DNA of 64,000 bases from Alcaligenaceae bacterium (GTDB taxonomy: Bacteria > Pseudomonadota > Gammaproteobacteria > Burkholderiales > Burkholderiaceae_B), in assembly GCA_947380655.1 (NCBI GenBank), contig CANCRX010000004.1:1-64000 (forward strand), in the 5' to 3' direction. Below the pieces are notes generated by a model. It ran no database searches. It saw only the letters and a program-made list of their open reading frames with translations, and was not told the DNA's origin. The position numbers were made by a program, and so were the translations under genes. This document shows, piece after piece, positions 8,602 through 16,881 of this stretch (positions are counted from its first letter, which is position 1; the number at the start of each line of letters is the position of its first letter).

Positions 8602-9072
8602 CTACTGCGCGCGCAGGCCTCCGCCTGCACTGCGTGGTGCTGAATAGGGACTCCCCGAGCTGCCTGCGGGAGCTTCACTGGCCACAGGAGCATTTGAGTT
8701 GCCATATGAGCTGCTGTAGCCACCATAGGCGCCACTACCATAGGCACTAGAACCGCCACTGGCTGCCCCTGATCCGTTTGATTCACCACCATAGCTGCCA
8801 TAAGGGCTTGAAGCGGACCCCGACGTACCCGTGCTCGATCCTGCGGCGCCATATCCGCCACCGGTGTCTGCGCCAGCGCTTCCAACCTGCCAACCACTGC
8901 CAAAACTGCCAGAGTTTGTCTTTAGACCCTGAGCCTGGGTGGGTGTATTCAAACCCAACAACAGCGCACAGTTCAGTGTGATGAGCGATAGTGTCTTGCA
9001 TAGCGAGTGTGTCAAGAGCGTTCTCCGAGATAGATCGTAAATTCTACTCCCGCTACTTGAGTATAGGTACAT
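8602..9072 (-). CDS. Secreted Gly/Ser/Ala/Tyr-rich low-complexity protein
   Basis: A 156-residue protein with a hydrophobic export signal around residues 27-47 ending near NTPTQAQG. The rest is an almost pure Gly/Ser/Ala/Tyr low-complexity tail with irregular GSGAYGGYSSSYG-like units. No enzyme domain is visible. A TTG at 9015 preceded by CGGAGA six bases away would remove 19 residues and give a more normal signal peptide, so the true start may be there. The composition resembles flexible or adhesive secreted linkers. Base usage is repetitive within the tail. It stands alone, 35 bp from the cupin gene. Function unknown. Confidence 0.65.
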   Translation of the reverse strand: MYLYSSSGSRIYDLSRRTLLTHSLCKTLSLITLNCALLLGLNTPTQAQGLKTNSGSFGSGWQVGSAGADTGGGYGAAGSSTGTSGSASSPYGSYGGESNGSGAASGGSSAYGSGAYGGYSSSYGNSNAPVASEAPAGSSGSPYSAPRSAGGGLRAQ

Positions 9073-9140
9073 ACCTGCACTCAGAATGATTTATGATGAA
9101 ATGAAATAAATTATTTAAATATATTGCGGAGACAACTTAT

Positions 9141-10280
9141 ATGGCACTGATTAACTACATTACCCAAATTCAGCTCGACTTCGGTGCCGTGGCGCTGCTT
9201 CAATCTGAATGTGATCGCTTGGGGCTCAAGCGTCCAATGATCGTGACTGATGCAGGTGTGCGTGCCGCAGGGTTGATTGATCGTGTACTGGCACAAGTCA
9301 AAAACAAAAATGATGTGGGGATTTATGATCAGACTCCGCCTAATCCACATGAGGCAGCGGTGCTTGATGCACTGGCCTTGTACCGCAGCGGCAAATACGA
9401 CGGCTTGATTGCTGTCGGCGGTGGCTCGGCGATGGATCTCGCTAAAGCAGTCGCGGTGATGGCGACCCATGAAGGTGAGCTGAAGAGTTTTGCAGCAGTC
9501 GAGGGTGGTGTCGCGCGCATTACCGCGGCGACCGCTACAGTAATTGCTATCCCTACTACGGCAGGGACTGGTAGTGAGGTCGGTCGAGGCGCCATGCTGA
9601 TTTTGGCAGATGGTCGTAAAGTCGGAATTTTGTCGCCTTTTCTGGTGCCGAAAGTCGCGATATGTGATCCAGAATTAACCTTTGATTTGCCCGCAATGCT
9701 GACCGCTGCGACCGGTATGGATGCCATCACACATTGCTTTGAAACCTTTATGTCACCCGCCTTGAATTTTCCTGCGGAGGGGATCGCGCTCGATGGACTC
9801 TGGCGCGGCTGGGCAAATATTGAGCGTGCGACAAAAACACCCCACGATCGCGAGGCGCGACTGCATATGATGAGTGCTTCCACACAGGGAGCAATGGCTT
9901 TCCAGAAGGGTCTCGGTGCCGTGCATAGCTTGAGCCATGCACTTGGGGGAATGAATCCCCGTTTGCATCACGGCACACTGAACGCGATGTTCCTGCCTGC
10001 AGTGATTACTTTCAATTCAAGTGTCGAATCGATGCAGAAAGCGAAAAAGCTTGAGCGATTGGCGCAGACCATTGGTGTTGCACAACCTGGCGACGTTGCG
10101 CCTGCAGTAAAGGCCTTGAATCAGAGGTTAGGACTTCCCTCAGGTCTTGCCGCAATGGGTGTGACCGAAGACATGTTTCCAAAAGCCATTGAGTCAGCCA
10201 TGAAAGATCATTGCCATTTCACAAATCCACGGATCGCGACTGCCGAGGAATATGCTGTGTTACTGCATCAGTCCATGTAA
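9141..10280 (+). CDS. Iron-containing alcohol dehydrogenase
   Basis: A 379-residue group III (iron-type) alcohol dehydrogenase. NAD-binding motif GGGSAMD is at residues 93-99, followed by TTAGTGSE. The metal-binding residues lie in GMDAITHCFE, GAVHSLSHALGG and LHHGTLNA. It oxidises an alcohol or reduces an aldehyde in the cytoplasm. GGAGA precedes the ATG. The family also includes maleylacetate reductases and hydroxyacid-oxoacid transhydrogenases, which cannot be excluded. It is monocistronic, closed by a strong bidirectional terminator shared with ppa. Confidence 0.93.
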   Translation: MALINYITQIQLDFGAVALLQSECDRLGLKRPMIVTDAGVRAAGLIDRVLAQVKNKNDVGIYDQTPPNPHEAAVLDALALYRSGKYDGLIAVGGGSAMDLAKAVAVMATHEGELKSFAAVEGGVARITAATATVIAIPTTAGTGSEVGRGAMLILADGRKVGILSPFLVPKVAICDPELTFDLPAMLTAATGMDAITHCFETFMSPALNFPAEGIALDGLWRGWANIERATKTPHDREARLHMMSASTQGAMAFQKGLGAVHSLSHALGGMNPRLHHGTLNAMFLPAVITFNSSVESMQKAKKLERLAQTIGVAQPGDVAPAVKALNQRLGLPSGLAAMGVTEDMFPKAIESAMKDHCHFTNPRIATAEEYAVLLHQSM

Positions 10281-10317
10281 TAGGGCTTAGATTATCACTG
10301 CAGATCGTGTAGATAGA

Positions 10318-10357
10318 AAAAGGTCCATACAGTTTCAGAATACTGTATGGACCTTTT
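10318..10357. terminator. Bidirectional intrinsic terminator between the alcohol dehydrogenase gene and ppa
   Basis: A perfect 16 bp stem, AAAAGGTCCATACAGT paired with ACTGTATGGACCTTTT, with the 8-base loop TTCAGAAT. A T-rich run follows on the plus strand, and A-rich sequence precedes it so the minus strand also ends in T. It separates two convergent genes. Confidence 0.92.
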
Positions 10358-10388
10358 GTTTTTTCGCTCAGATTAACGGAATTGAACG

Positions 10389-10928
10389 TTAAGTTTTGTG
10401 TGCTGCCTGATAGCCTGCGAGACCATCGGTAATTTCTTTGTGCGCATCAGCGATATCGCCCCAGCCGTTTACTTTGACCCATTTGCCTGGCTCGAGATCT
10501 TTGTAATGTTCAAAGAAATGCTGAATCTGTTTCAGTGTCAGCTCGGAGACATCGGCTAAGGTTTTGATATGGCTGTAGAGGGGCAGCAGTTTATCGACAG
10601 GAACGGCCAGCAGTTTGGCATCCTCGCCACCCTCATCAGACATCTTGAGCATACCCAGTGCGCGGCAACGTACCACTGCGCCTGGAATGATCGGGAAAGG
10701 TGTCATTACCAACACATCAACAGGGTCACCATCGCCAGCGATAGTCTGAGGAATATAGCCATAATTGCATGGGTAATGCATCGCAGTACCCATAAAACGG
10801 TCCACGAACAACGCGCCGGACTCTTTATCGACTTCGTATTTGATCGGATCGGCGTTTGCTGAAATTTCGATGACGACGTTGAAATCGTGAGGAAGGTTTT
10901 TGCCCGGTGGGACGTTTGCGAGACTCAT
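10389..10928 (-). CDS. ppa: Inorganic pyrophosphatase (family I)
   Basis: A 179-residue soluble family I pyrophosphatase that hydrolyses PPi to two phosphates and so drives biosynthetic reactions. The metal-binding signature DGDPVDVLV is clear. The MHYPCNYGYIPQT block and the C-terminal KVNGWGD segment are also typical. Length matches E. coli Ppa (about 175). GGAG precedes the ATG by 6 bases. Monocistronic and converging on the alcohol dehydrogenase gene. Confidence 0.97.
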   Translation of the reverse strand: MSLANVPPGKNLPHDFNVVIEISANADPIKYEVDKESGALFVDRFMGTAMHYPCNYGYIPQTIAGDGDPVDVLVMTPFPIIPGAVVRCRALGMLKMSDEGGEDAKLLAVPVDKLLPLYSHIKTLADVSELTLKQIQHFFEHYKDLEPGKWVKVNGWGDIADAHKEITDGLAGYQAAHKT

Positions 10929-11107
10929 TCTTGCTCCAAATGCTTGAAATAACTAATCAATCTCATAATCTTAACAAATAAACCCTTACACCCCCATGAC
11001 GGCTAAGTAGGATATGCTCAAGAGAGGGGAATTTCCACATGTAATAGCTATTGTCCAAAGCAAATGTTGGAAATCGTTCAGGTTGTTGAGAATAAAAAGG
11101 TTTTACG

Positions 11108-11656
11108 GTGAAAAATTCAATGAATGCGGTAGGTTCTGTCGATCAGCGTTACAACGCTGTCTTGCGTTCATTGCATTGGCTGGTTTTTCTGGCCGTGGTC
11201 GTTGCGGTGCTGACGATTGAGCTGCAGGACGTCTATGCCAAGGGGACACCAGGCCGCTTGTTGATGCGCACCACGCACTATGTGGCAGGGTTTTCGGTAT
11301 TGATGCTCATGACGCTGAGATTGCTTGCGCGCGCAGTGTTAAGCACGCCAGCTGCAGTTCCTGGAGCCAACTGGATGCAGGTCAGCGCTCGCCTCGCGCA
11401 TTTGGCCTTGTATGTCCTGATGCTCGCGATGCCTCTGCTCGGGATCGCTTCGGTGTTATTGGCAGGCAAGCCGATCGATATTTACGGTTTTGTGTTGACT
11501 CCGCCTGTTCAAATGGATCGCGCACTATCAAAGTCGTTTAAAAACTTCCATGAAATAGGTGCGACATTCGTATACATACTAGTGGGGTTGCACGCAGCAG
11601 CTGCGTTATGGCACCAGTTTGTGCTCAAAGATCATATTTTTAGACGTGTACTTTGA
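11108..11656 (+). CDS. Cytochrome b561 (CybB-type)
   Basis: A 182-residue inner-membrane di-heme cytochrome b561 with four transmembrane helices. Heme-ligand histidines are visible in RSLHWL, TTHYVAG, ARLAHLALYVL and VGLHAAAALWHQ. It shuttles electrons in the membrane; E. coli CybB oxidises quinol with superoxide. The start is GTG with AAGG seven bases upstream; an in-frame ATG at 11120 is the alternative. It stands alone, upstream of a tRNA gene. Confidence 0.92.
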   Translation: MKNSMNAVGSVDQRYNAVLRSLHWLVFLAVVVAVLTIELQDVYAKGTPGRLLMRTTHYVAGFSVLMLMTLRLLARAVLSTPAAVPGANWMQVSARLAHLALYVLMLAMPLLGIASVLLAGKPIDIYGFVLTPPVQMDRALSKSFKNFHEIGATFVYILVGLHAAAALWHQFVLKDHIFRRVL

Positions 11657-11699
11657 TCTGCAAGACGCCACGTTTGAACACCCCATTTTCAGGGTCATT

Positions 11700-11727
11700 T
11701 TGAAACACTGCAATGTTCCTTTACAAT
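11700..11727 (+). promoter_or_regulatory. Candidate sigma-70 promoter of the tRNA-Thr gene
   Basis: TTGAAA (11700-11705), a 16-base spacer, then TACAAT (11722-11727). Each hexamer is one mismatch from consensus. It would start transcription roughly 35 bases before the mature tRNA 5' end. Confidence 0.55.
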
Positions 11728-11770
11728 GTCGCCTGTCTGAATGTTATTTGATTAATTTCATTCACACGTC

Positions 11771-11845
11771 GCCCTCTTAGCACAGTGGTAGTGCAGCGGT
11801 TTTGTAAACCGAAGGTCGGGAGTTCAAATCTCTCAGAGGGCACCA
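11771..11845 (+). tRNA. tRNA-Thr (anticodon TGT)
   Basis: A complete 75-base tRNA with encoded CCA. The acceptor stem GCCCTCT/AGAGGGC is a perfect 7 bp. The D stem pairs GCAC with GTGC. The anticodon loop is TTTGTAA with anticodon TGT at 11803-11805, reading ACA (Thr). The T arm GGGAG-TTCAAAT-CTCTC has the TTCAA loop signature. The first anticodon-stem pair (G-A) is mismatched. A terminator follows directly. Confidence 0.96.
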
Positions 11846-11855
11846 AAAATACATA

Positions 11856-11884
11856 AAATGCCCGTTTAATACGGGCATTTTTTT
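11856..11884 (+). terminator. Intrinsic terminator of tRNA-Thr
   Basis: A 10 bp stem AAATGCCCGT/ACGGGCATTT with loop TTAAT, followed by a run of T. It begins 11 bases after the tRNA CCA end. Confidence 0.88.
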
Positions 11885-12140
11885 GTTCACAGCATCTTGA
11901 GACTGCTTCGGATCGCTGCACAACGGCAGGCTCAATTTTTGCTCATCAAAGCGTGATTAATTGTGTGACAGGCCTCAAGGGCAACACGCCTGAGCAAAAG
12001 AAGTTAAAGCGTCCACCCTGCGAAGATTATTCCCATCAGCGGGTTGTCACACCAGAGGGTCTGACGCTTGTTCCAGCGTGTAAGCCCTAGGATTGGGCAT
12101 AGCTGGTATCTCTTTAGGATGAAGTCTTAAGCGCTGAGCT
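11885..12140. other. Intergenic stretch without recognisable gene
   Basis: About 256 bp between the tRNA terminator and the 3' end of sspB. I see no coding region with credible start and composition. A short imperfect inverted repeat (ACGCT/AGCGT) near 12070 has no T-run, so I do not call it a terminator. Confidence 0.5.
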
Positions 12141-12596
12141 TTATTTCACAATCGTGAGCTTAGGGCGCGTAGGATCGGGCTCTGTTGGCTTATCCGATGC
12201 TTTCGCGGCCGCATTGTCTGACGCAGGCTGCGCTTGCTGCGCACCCCCGCCAAAGCTTGCTGTCGCCGCATTGCCTGGCGTGCCAACCTCGACCTCGAAA
12301 CCCATGCCCGCACCCGTTTCCCGCGCATAGATCGCCGTGACGGCACCGATAGGAACATACAGATTTTCAGTCACACCACTAAAGCGCGCCTGAAACTCTA
12401 TCGCGTCGTTACCGATGACAAGCCGATTAGTGGCCAGTGAGCCGATATTCAGCGTGATTTGACCATCGCGGATGTGAGCAGGAGGAACCATGGTGTTGGC
12501 ATCAACCTGAACAGCGATCTGCGGGGTGTAGCCATTGTCCGTACACCACTCGTGCAAAGCACGAATCATGTACGGTTTGGTTGAGGTTTCAGCCAT
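12141..12596 (-). CDS. sspB: ClpXP protease specificity-enhancing factor SspB
   Basis: A 151-residue SspB. The folded N-terminal domain (about residues 5-95, with KPYMIRALHEWC and LNIGSLAT) binds ssrA-type tags. A flexible Ala/Gly-rich linker (about 105-140) leads to the C-terminal PKLTIVK tail, which matches the XB motif that docks on ClpX. It delivers ssrA-tagged proteins to ClpXP. It lies 40 bp downstream of sspA on the same strand, the usual pair. Confidence 0.95.
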   Translation of the reverse strand: MAETSTKPYMIRALHEWCTDNGYTPQIAVQVDANTMVPPAHIRDGQITLNIGSLATNRLVIGNDAIEFQARFSGVTENLYVPIGAVTAIYARETGAGMGFEVEVGTPGNAATASFGGGAQQAQPASDNAAAKASDKPTEPDPTRPKLTIVK

Positions 12597-12636
12597 TTTT
12601 CAGACGATCCGTTTGGGAATAGTGAGCCGCATCAAA

Positions 12637-13248
12637 TTAACGACGCATAACCTTTTCTGACGGAGTCAGTGCTTCGATGTAGGCTGGACGTGAAAAGATG
12701 CGTTCGCCGTATTTCTGGATCGGTGCTGCAGTCTTAGGCAGCTCAATGCCGTAGTGATCCAGACGCCAGAGCAATGGAGCCATTGCAACGTCCAGCATCG
12801 AGAATTCTTCGCCCAGCATGTACTTGTTTTTCAACAACAAGGGAGCGAGTTGTGAGAGACGATCACGCACTGCAGCACGGGCGATGTCCAGACGTTTTTC
12901 ATCATGACGCGAAGCACGGTCTTCGAGCGCCGCAACGTGTATGAACAACTCTTTTTCAAAGTTATACAAAAACAGACGTGTGCGCGCACGCATCACAGGA
13001 TCCGCAGGCATCAGCTGTGGATGAGGAAAACGCTCGTCAATGTATTCGTTGATAATGTTTGACTCATACAGAATCAGATCGCGCTCAACCAGAATTGGCA
13101 CCTGACCGTATGGGTTCATCACCGCAATGTCTTCAGGTTTATTGTAGAGATCGATGTCGCGGATTTCAAAATCCATACCTTTTTCAAACAACACAAAGCG
13201 GCAGCGATGTGAGAAAGGGCAGGTGGTTCCGGAGTAAAGGACCATCAT
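12637..13248 (-). CDS. sspA: Stringent starvation protein A (GST-fold)
   Basis: A 203-residue SspA: an N-terminal thioredoxin-like domain (TTCPFSHRCRFVLFEKGM, then GQVPILVERDLILYES) and a C-terminal helical GST domain. In E. coli SspA binds RNA polymerase and aids stress and phage gene expression; it does not act as a glutathione transferase. The start has two consecutive ATGs (13246-13248 and 13243-13245). Downstream of petABC and separated from it by a terminator hairpin; co-directional with sspB. Confidence 0.95.
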   Translation of the reverse strand: MMVLYSGTTCPFSHRCRFVLFEKGMDFEIRDIDLYNKPEDIAVMNPYGQVPILVERDLILYESNIINEYIDERFPHPQLMPADPVMRARTRLFLYNFEKELFIHVAALEDRASRHDEKRLDIARAAVRDRLSQLAPLLLKNKYMLGEEFSMLDVAMAPLLWRLDHYGIELPKTAAPIQKYGERIFSRPAYIEALTPSEKVMRR

Positions 13249-13290
13249 GATGGAAATCCGTCCTAAAAATTAACGCGAATAAAAGCGAAA

Positions 13291-13321
13291 GGCCAGCGTC
13301 CGCTCAAAGCAGACGCTGGCC
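13291..13321 (-). terminator. Intrinsic terminator after petC
   Basis: A hairpin with the perfect 10 bp stem GGCCAGCGTC/GACGCTGGCC, extended by an inner GC pair, and a small loop. Read on the minus strand it is followed by the T-rich CTTTCGCTTTT. It closes the petABC operon before sspA. Confidence 0.8.
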
Positions 13322-13333
13322 CAGAAATACTAC

Positions 13334-14203
13334 TTACTTGACGTGCTTCCAGTAGGAAGCATTCAGGCGCCAGGCAACAACCAGGAAAAGTCCCAAGAAC
13401 AGCATGACCCAAACACCAATCTGCTTGCGTGTTTGCTGGATTGGCTCTGACATCCAGGTCATGAAAGCAGTCAGGTCAGCAACATCATTGTCATAAGCGG
13501 CTGAGCGGGCTGCATCAGCGGCTTTGAATTGATATACGGTTGAGGGGTTGCCGTTATAGCCTTTTACTTCCTCAGTTTTTGAGGTTGAGTAGCCGGCTGC
13601 ATCATACGTCGTTGTGACGCGTTCCCACACAGCAGGACCATGACTGCCTTTATCACCTGCGGACTCGTGCTGGTGTAATACGATTTCAGTCATGGAGCGT
13701 GGGCCTTGACGCTCCCACAAGACGTGGGGCATACCGGCATTCGGGAATGCAAGGTTATTCCAGCCTGTTGGCTTAGAGGTATCACGGTAGAACGTACGCA
13801 AGTAGGTGTAGAGGTAGTCTGCACCTGTCACGCTTGCACTTTGAGCTTTCGCACGGGCAATCACAGACAGATCAGGTGGTGGAACGCCAAACCAAGCTTT
13901 ACCGTCCTTGGCTGACAAGGAACCGACCATCAGGTCGCCTACTTTTTCACCCGTAAACAGCAGACTTTCTTTGATTTGTTCGTCAGTTAGACCGATGTCT
14001 TTGAGTTTGTTGTAGCGCATCGCAGCAGCGCTATGGCAATTCAGACAGTAGTTAACGAATAATTTTGCACCATTCTGCAAAGACGCCAAATCGTTAACAC
14101 GATCGGGCGCTTTGTCGAGGGTATATCCACCGCCTGCGGCGTGAGCCCCAGTGCAAGTGATCATCAGGGCAAGAGCACAAAGCAGCTTCTTGATCATGGT
14201 CAT
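13334..14203 (-). CDS. petC: Cytochrome c1 of the bc1 complex
   Basis: Cytochrome c1, about 289 residues, with a cleavable signal peptide (MTMIKKLLCALALM, ending near AHA). The covalent heme site CLNCH is at residues 53-57, and a single C-terminal membrane anchor (VWVMLFLGLFLVVAWRL) follows. It passes electrons from the Rieske protein to soluble cytochrome c. A TTG at 14227 overlapping the cytochrome b stop is possible, but the ATG at 14203 or 14197 gives a normal signal peptide. Last gene of petABC. Confidence 0.95.
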   Translation of the reverse strand: MTMIKKLLCALALMITCTGAHAAGGGYTLDKAPDRVNDLASLQNGAKLFVNYCLNCHSAAAMRYNKLKDIGLTDEQIKESLLFTGEKVGDLMVGSLSAKDGKAWFGVPPPDLSVIARAKAQSASVTGADYLYTYLRTFYRDTSKPTGWNNLAFPNAGMPHVLWERQGPRSMTEIVLHQHESAGDKGSHGPAVWERVTTTYDAAGYSTSKTEEVKGYNGNPSTVYQFKAADAARSAAYDNDVADLTAFMTWMSEPIQQTRKQIGVWVMLFLGLFLVVAWRLNASYWKHVK

Positions 14204-14223
14204 TCCGTAATTAAAGTTTAAGC

Positions 14224-15603
14224 TCAATGGGCGTGGAACGTGACACGGTCAGGGACCGTCTTGAACGTACCGAGGCGACTCCACACCGGCATCAGGAAAA
14301 AGAAGCCCAGGTAAATGAGCGTACCAATTTGCGAGATGAGGTTGAAAATATCTGTTGGTGCCTGTGTACCGAGGTATCCGAGCACGACAAAGTTCGCAAA
14401 GAAAATGCCATAGAGAACTTTGTGCCAGCCAGGACGATAACGGATCGATTTAACAGGGCTGTAATCCAGCCAGGGCAGGAAGAACAGCAGAACGACCGCA
14501 CCACCCATCGCCACCACACCCCAGAACTTGGCATCAATGCCACGCAACAGGACTGCGACAACGATCAGAATAACGGGAACAATGATCTTGACCAGACCTT
14601 TATGGCGCAAGAACATCACAATTGCCACGACAACTGCACAACCCGCCAAGACCCAGGTAAAGTCATCCGTTGTGGCACGTAACATCGAGTAGAACGGTGT
14701 GAAATACCAAACCGGCGCGATGTGCAAAGGAGTCACCAGCGGGTTAGCTGGAATGAAGTTGTTGAACTCGAGGAAATAACCACCCATTTCAGGCGCGAAG
14801 AAAATGATCGCCATGAAAATGATCAGGAAACCCGCGACGCCCATAATATCGTGCACGGTGTAGTAAGGATGGAAAGGAATGCCATCCAGTGGGCGACCAT
14901 GTTTGTCTTTCTTGGCCTTGATGTCCACGCCGTCTGGGTTGTTTGAGCCAACTTCGTGCAAAGCAACCAAGTGAGCAGCGACCAGACCCAACAGTACCAG
15001 CGGGATTGCAATCACGTGAAATGCAAAGAAGCGATTCAGTGTTGCATCGGACACAACATAATCACCACGAATCCAGATGGACAACTCAGGGCCGATGAAA
15101 GGAATCGCTGAGAACAGGTTCACAATCACCTGCGCGCCCCAGAAGGACATCTGGCCCCAGGGCAGGAGGTAGCCAAAGAAGGCCTCTGCCATTAGGCATA
15201 AAAAGATACCCACACCGAAAATCCAGACCAGTTCGCGTGGCTTACGGTATGAGCCGTAAATCAGCGCACGCACCATATGCAGATAGACCACGACGAAAAA
15301 CATCGAGGCACCTGTCGAGTGCATGTAGCGGATAAACCAGCCACCGGGCACTTCTCGCATGATGTATTCGACGGACTGGAACGCCTGCAAGGCATCAGGT
15401 TTGTAGTGCATGACCAGGAAAATACCGGTCACGATCTGCAAAACCAGTACGAATGTGGCCAATGAGCCAAAAAAGTACCAGAAGTTAAAGTTCTTAGGCG
15501 CGTAGTATTCAGTTACATGCGCTTTCAGGGTAGAAGTCAACGGAAAGCGGCGGTCTATCCAGCCAACTAATCCTGTTGTTTCGACGGTTTTATCGCCAGC
15601 CAT
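14224..15603 (-). CDS. petB: Cytochrome b of the bc1 complex
   Basis: A 459-residue cytochrome b, the quinol-oxidising membrane core of complex III, with about nine helices. Visible landmarks are the heme-ligand segments RYMHSTGASMFF and FFAFHVIAIPLVLLGLVAAH, the Qo-site PVWYFTPFYSML (the family PEWY is PVWY here) and LLPWGQMSFWGA. The C terminus is longer than in mitochondrial forms. AGGAG lies 7 bases before the ATG. It sits between petA and petC. Confidence 0.97.
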   Translation of the reverse strand: MAGDKTVETTGLVGWIDRRFPLTSTLKAHVTEYYAPKNFNFWYFFGSLATFVLVLQIVTGIFLVMHYKPDALQAFQSVEYIMREVPGGWFIRYMHSTGASMFFVVVYLHMVRALIYGSYRKPRELVWIFGVGIFLCLMAEAFFGYLLPWGQMSFWGAQVIVNLFSAIPFIGPELSIWIRGDYVVSDATLNRFFAFHVIAIPLVLLGLVAAHLVALHEVGSNNPDGVDIKAKKDKHGRPLDGIPFHPYYTVHDIMGVAGFLIIFMAIIFFAPEMGGYFLEFNNFIPANPLVTPLHIAPVWYFTPFYSMLRATTDDFTWVLAGCAVVVAIVMFLRHKGLVKIIVPVILIVVAVLLRGIDAKFWGVVAMGGAVVLLFFLPWLDYSPVKSIRYRPGWHKVLYGIFFANFVVLGYLGTQAPTDIFNLISQIGTLIYLGFFFLMPVWSRLGTFKTVPDRVTFHAH

Positions 15604-15652
15604 GAAATGGCTCCTTTGTTCAGTGTCGTGTTGCAGTGTGGATCAAAGGCGG

Positions 15653-16294
15653 TTAGGCCTTGTTGTTCTCATCAACCCCGACAATGATGCGGGTGTCGCT
15701 TAGGTACTGATAGGGCGGTACTTCGAGATTGTCTGGCGCGGGTTTGTTTTTGAACACGCGACCAGCCATATCAAAAGTTGAGCCATGGCATGGGCACAGG
15801 AATCCGCCGTCCCAGTTATTAGGCAGGCTGGGCTGTGGCCCGGTCTGAAATTTCGGGGTAGGTGAGCAGCCAAGGTGGGTGCAAATACCAACCGCAACAA
15901 ACATTTCAGGCTTACGTGAGCGCCAGCCATTTTTGGCGTAAGGCGGTGTAAAGCCAGGACGGGTTGAGTTAGGGTCGGCAAGCTCGGGATCGTTCGACGG
16001 CAGTGCGTCAAGCTGTTCTTTCGTGCGGCGAATGAGCCAGACAGGTTTGCCGCGCCACTCGATAGTGCGCATTTCACCTGGGGCCATCGTGCTGACGTCT
16101 ACTTCTACTGGAGCGCCAGCGGCCCGTGCGCGCTCGGATGGCGCGAAAGTGCTGACAAACGGTACGGCAACGGCTACGCCAGCTGCTCCGCCCATGGCAC
16201 AGGTCGTGCCAATCCAGAAACGGCGCGAGGGGTCGGACGGCAGCGTGGGGGGAACCGCGCCTTCGTCGTCATGCACAATCGAATCCTGACTCAT
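15653..16294 (-). CDS. petA: Rieske iron-sulfur subunit of the bc1 complex
   Basis: A 213-residue Rieske protein. The 2Fe-2S ligands are Cys138/His140 in CTHLGC and Cys167/His170 in CPCHG; Cys143 and Cys169 form the usual disulfide pair. The N-terminal SRRFWIGTTCAMGGAAG segment is a twin-arginine-type signal anchor, so export should use the Tat system encoded at 19.5-21.2 kb. First gene of petABC, divergent from mscL. Confidence 0.96.
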   Translation of the reverse strand: MSQDSIVHDDEGAVPPTLPSDPSRRFWIGTTCAMGGAAGVAVAVPFVSTFAPSERARAAGAPVEVDVSTMAPGEMRTIEWRGKPVWLIRRTKEQLDALPSNDPELADPNSTRPGFTPPYAKNGWRSRKPEMFVAVGICTHLGCSPTPKFQTGPQPSLPNNWDGGFLCPCHGSTFDMAGRVFKNKPAPDNLEVPPYQYLSDTRIIVGVDENNKA

Positions 16295-16393
16295 CTTCCT
16301 ATCCTTGTTGTTGCCTACTTAAGCTTGTTACATATTCCCTTAACCCCTTATTATAACGCTAGCCACGTGGCATATACAAAGAGGAAAAAGCAA

Positions 16394-16843
16394 ATGAGCC
16401 AAAGTAAAGGTTTTTTTAAAGAATTTCGTGAGTTTGCCGTCCGTGGCAACGTCGTTGACTTGGCTGTTGGTGTAATTGTCGGCGCGGCCTTCGGCAAAAT
16501 TGTTGAGTCAGTCGTTAAAGACATCGTCATGCCGGTGGTCAATTTTTTAGTTGGAGGTTCGGTAGACTTCACCAATAAATACCTGGTGTTATCCCGCCCA
16601 GCCAATTATTCCGGGCCAGAAACTTATGCTGAACTCACGCGTGCCGGCGCAACAGTGTTTGCCTGGGGCAATTTTTTAACGATTGTGATCAATTTCGTGT
16701 TGCTCGCGTTCATCATTTTCTGGATGGTGAAGGTAATCAATACCGCCCGCGCACGAATTGAGTCAGAAAAAGCTGCGCCGCCCGTACCTGAGGACGTCGC
16801 CTTACTGCGCGAAATTCGTGATTTACTTAAGAACAAACAGTAG
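16394..16843 (+). CDS. mscL: Large-conductance mechanosensitive channel
   Basis: A 149-residue MscL, a pentameric pore that opens under membrane tension in hypo-osmotic shock. TM1 contains VVDLAVGVIVGAAFGKIVES, and TM2 lies near residues 80-105. A charged C-terminal helix ends LLREIRDLLKNKQ. I chose the ATG at 16394 because GAGGA precedes it and the protein then begins MSQSKGFFKEF as in the family; an upstream in-frame ATG at 16271 would add 41 unrelated residues. Divergent from petA. Confidence 0.96.
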   Translation: MSQSKGFFKEFREFAVRGNVVDLAVGVIVGAAFGKIVESVVKDIVMPVVNFLVGGSVDFTNKYLVLSRPANYSGPETYAELTRAGATVFAWGNFLTIVINFVLLAFIIFWMVKVINTARARIESEKAAPPVPEDVALLREIRDLLKNKQ

Positions 16844-16881
16844 TCAGTTGCGCGATTGAGCGATTGAGCTTTTGCGCCGGA

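Noticed and set aside
11721..11921. 66-codon minus-strand frame across the tRNA-Thr, reading SERFELPTFGLQNRC
   Set aside because: This is a known spurious translation of a tRNA gene and its terminator; not a gene.
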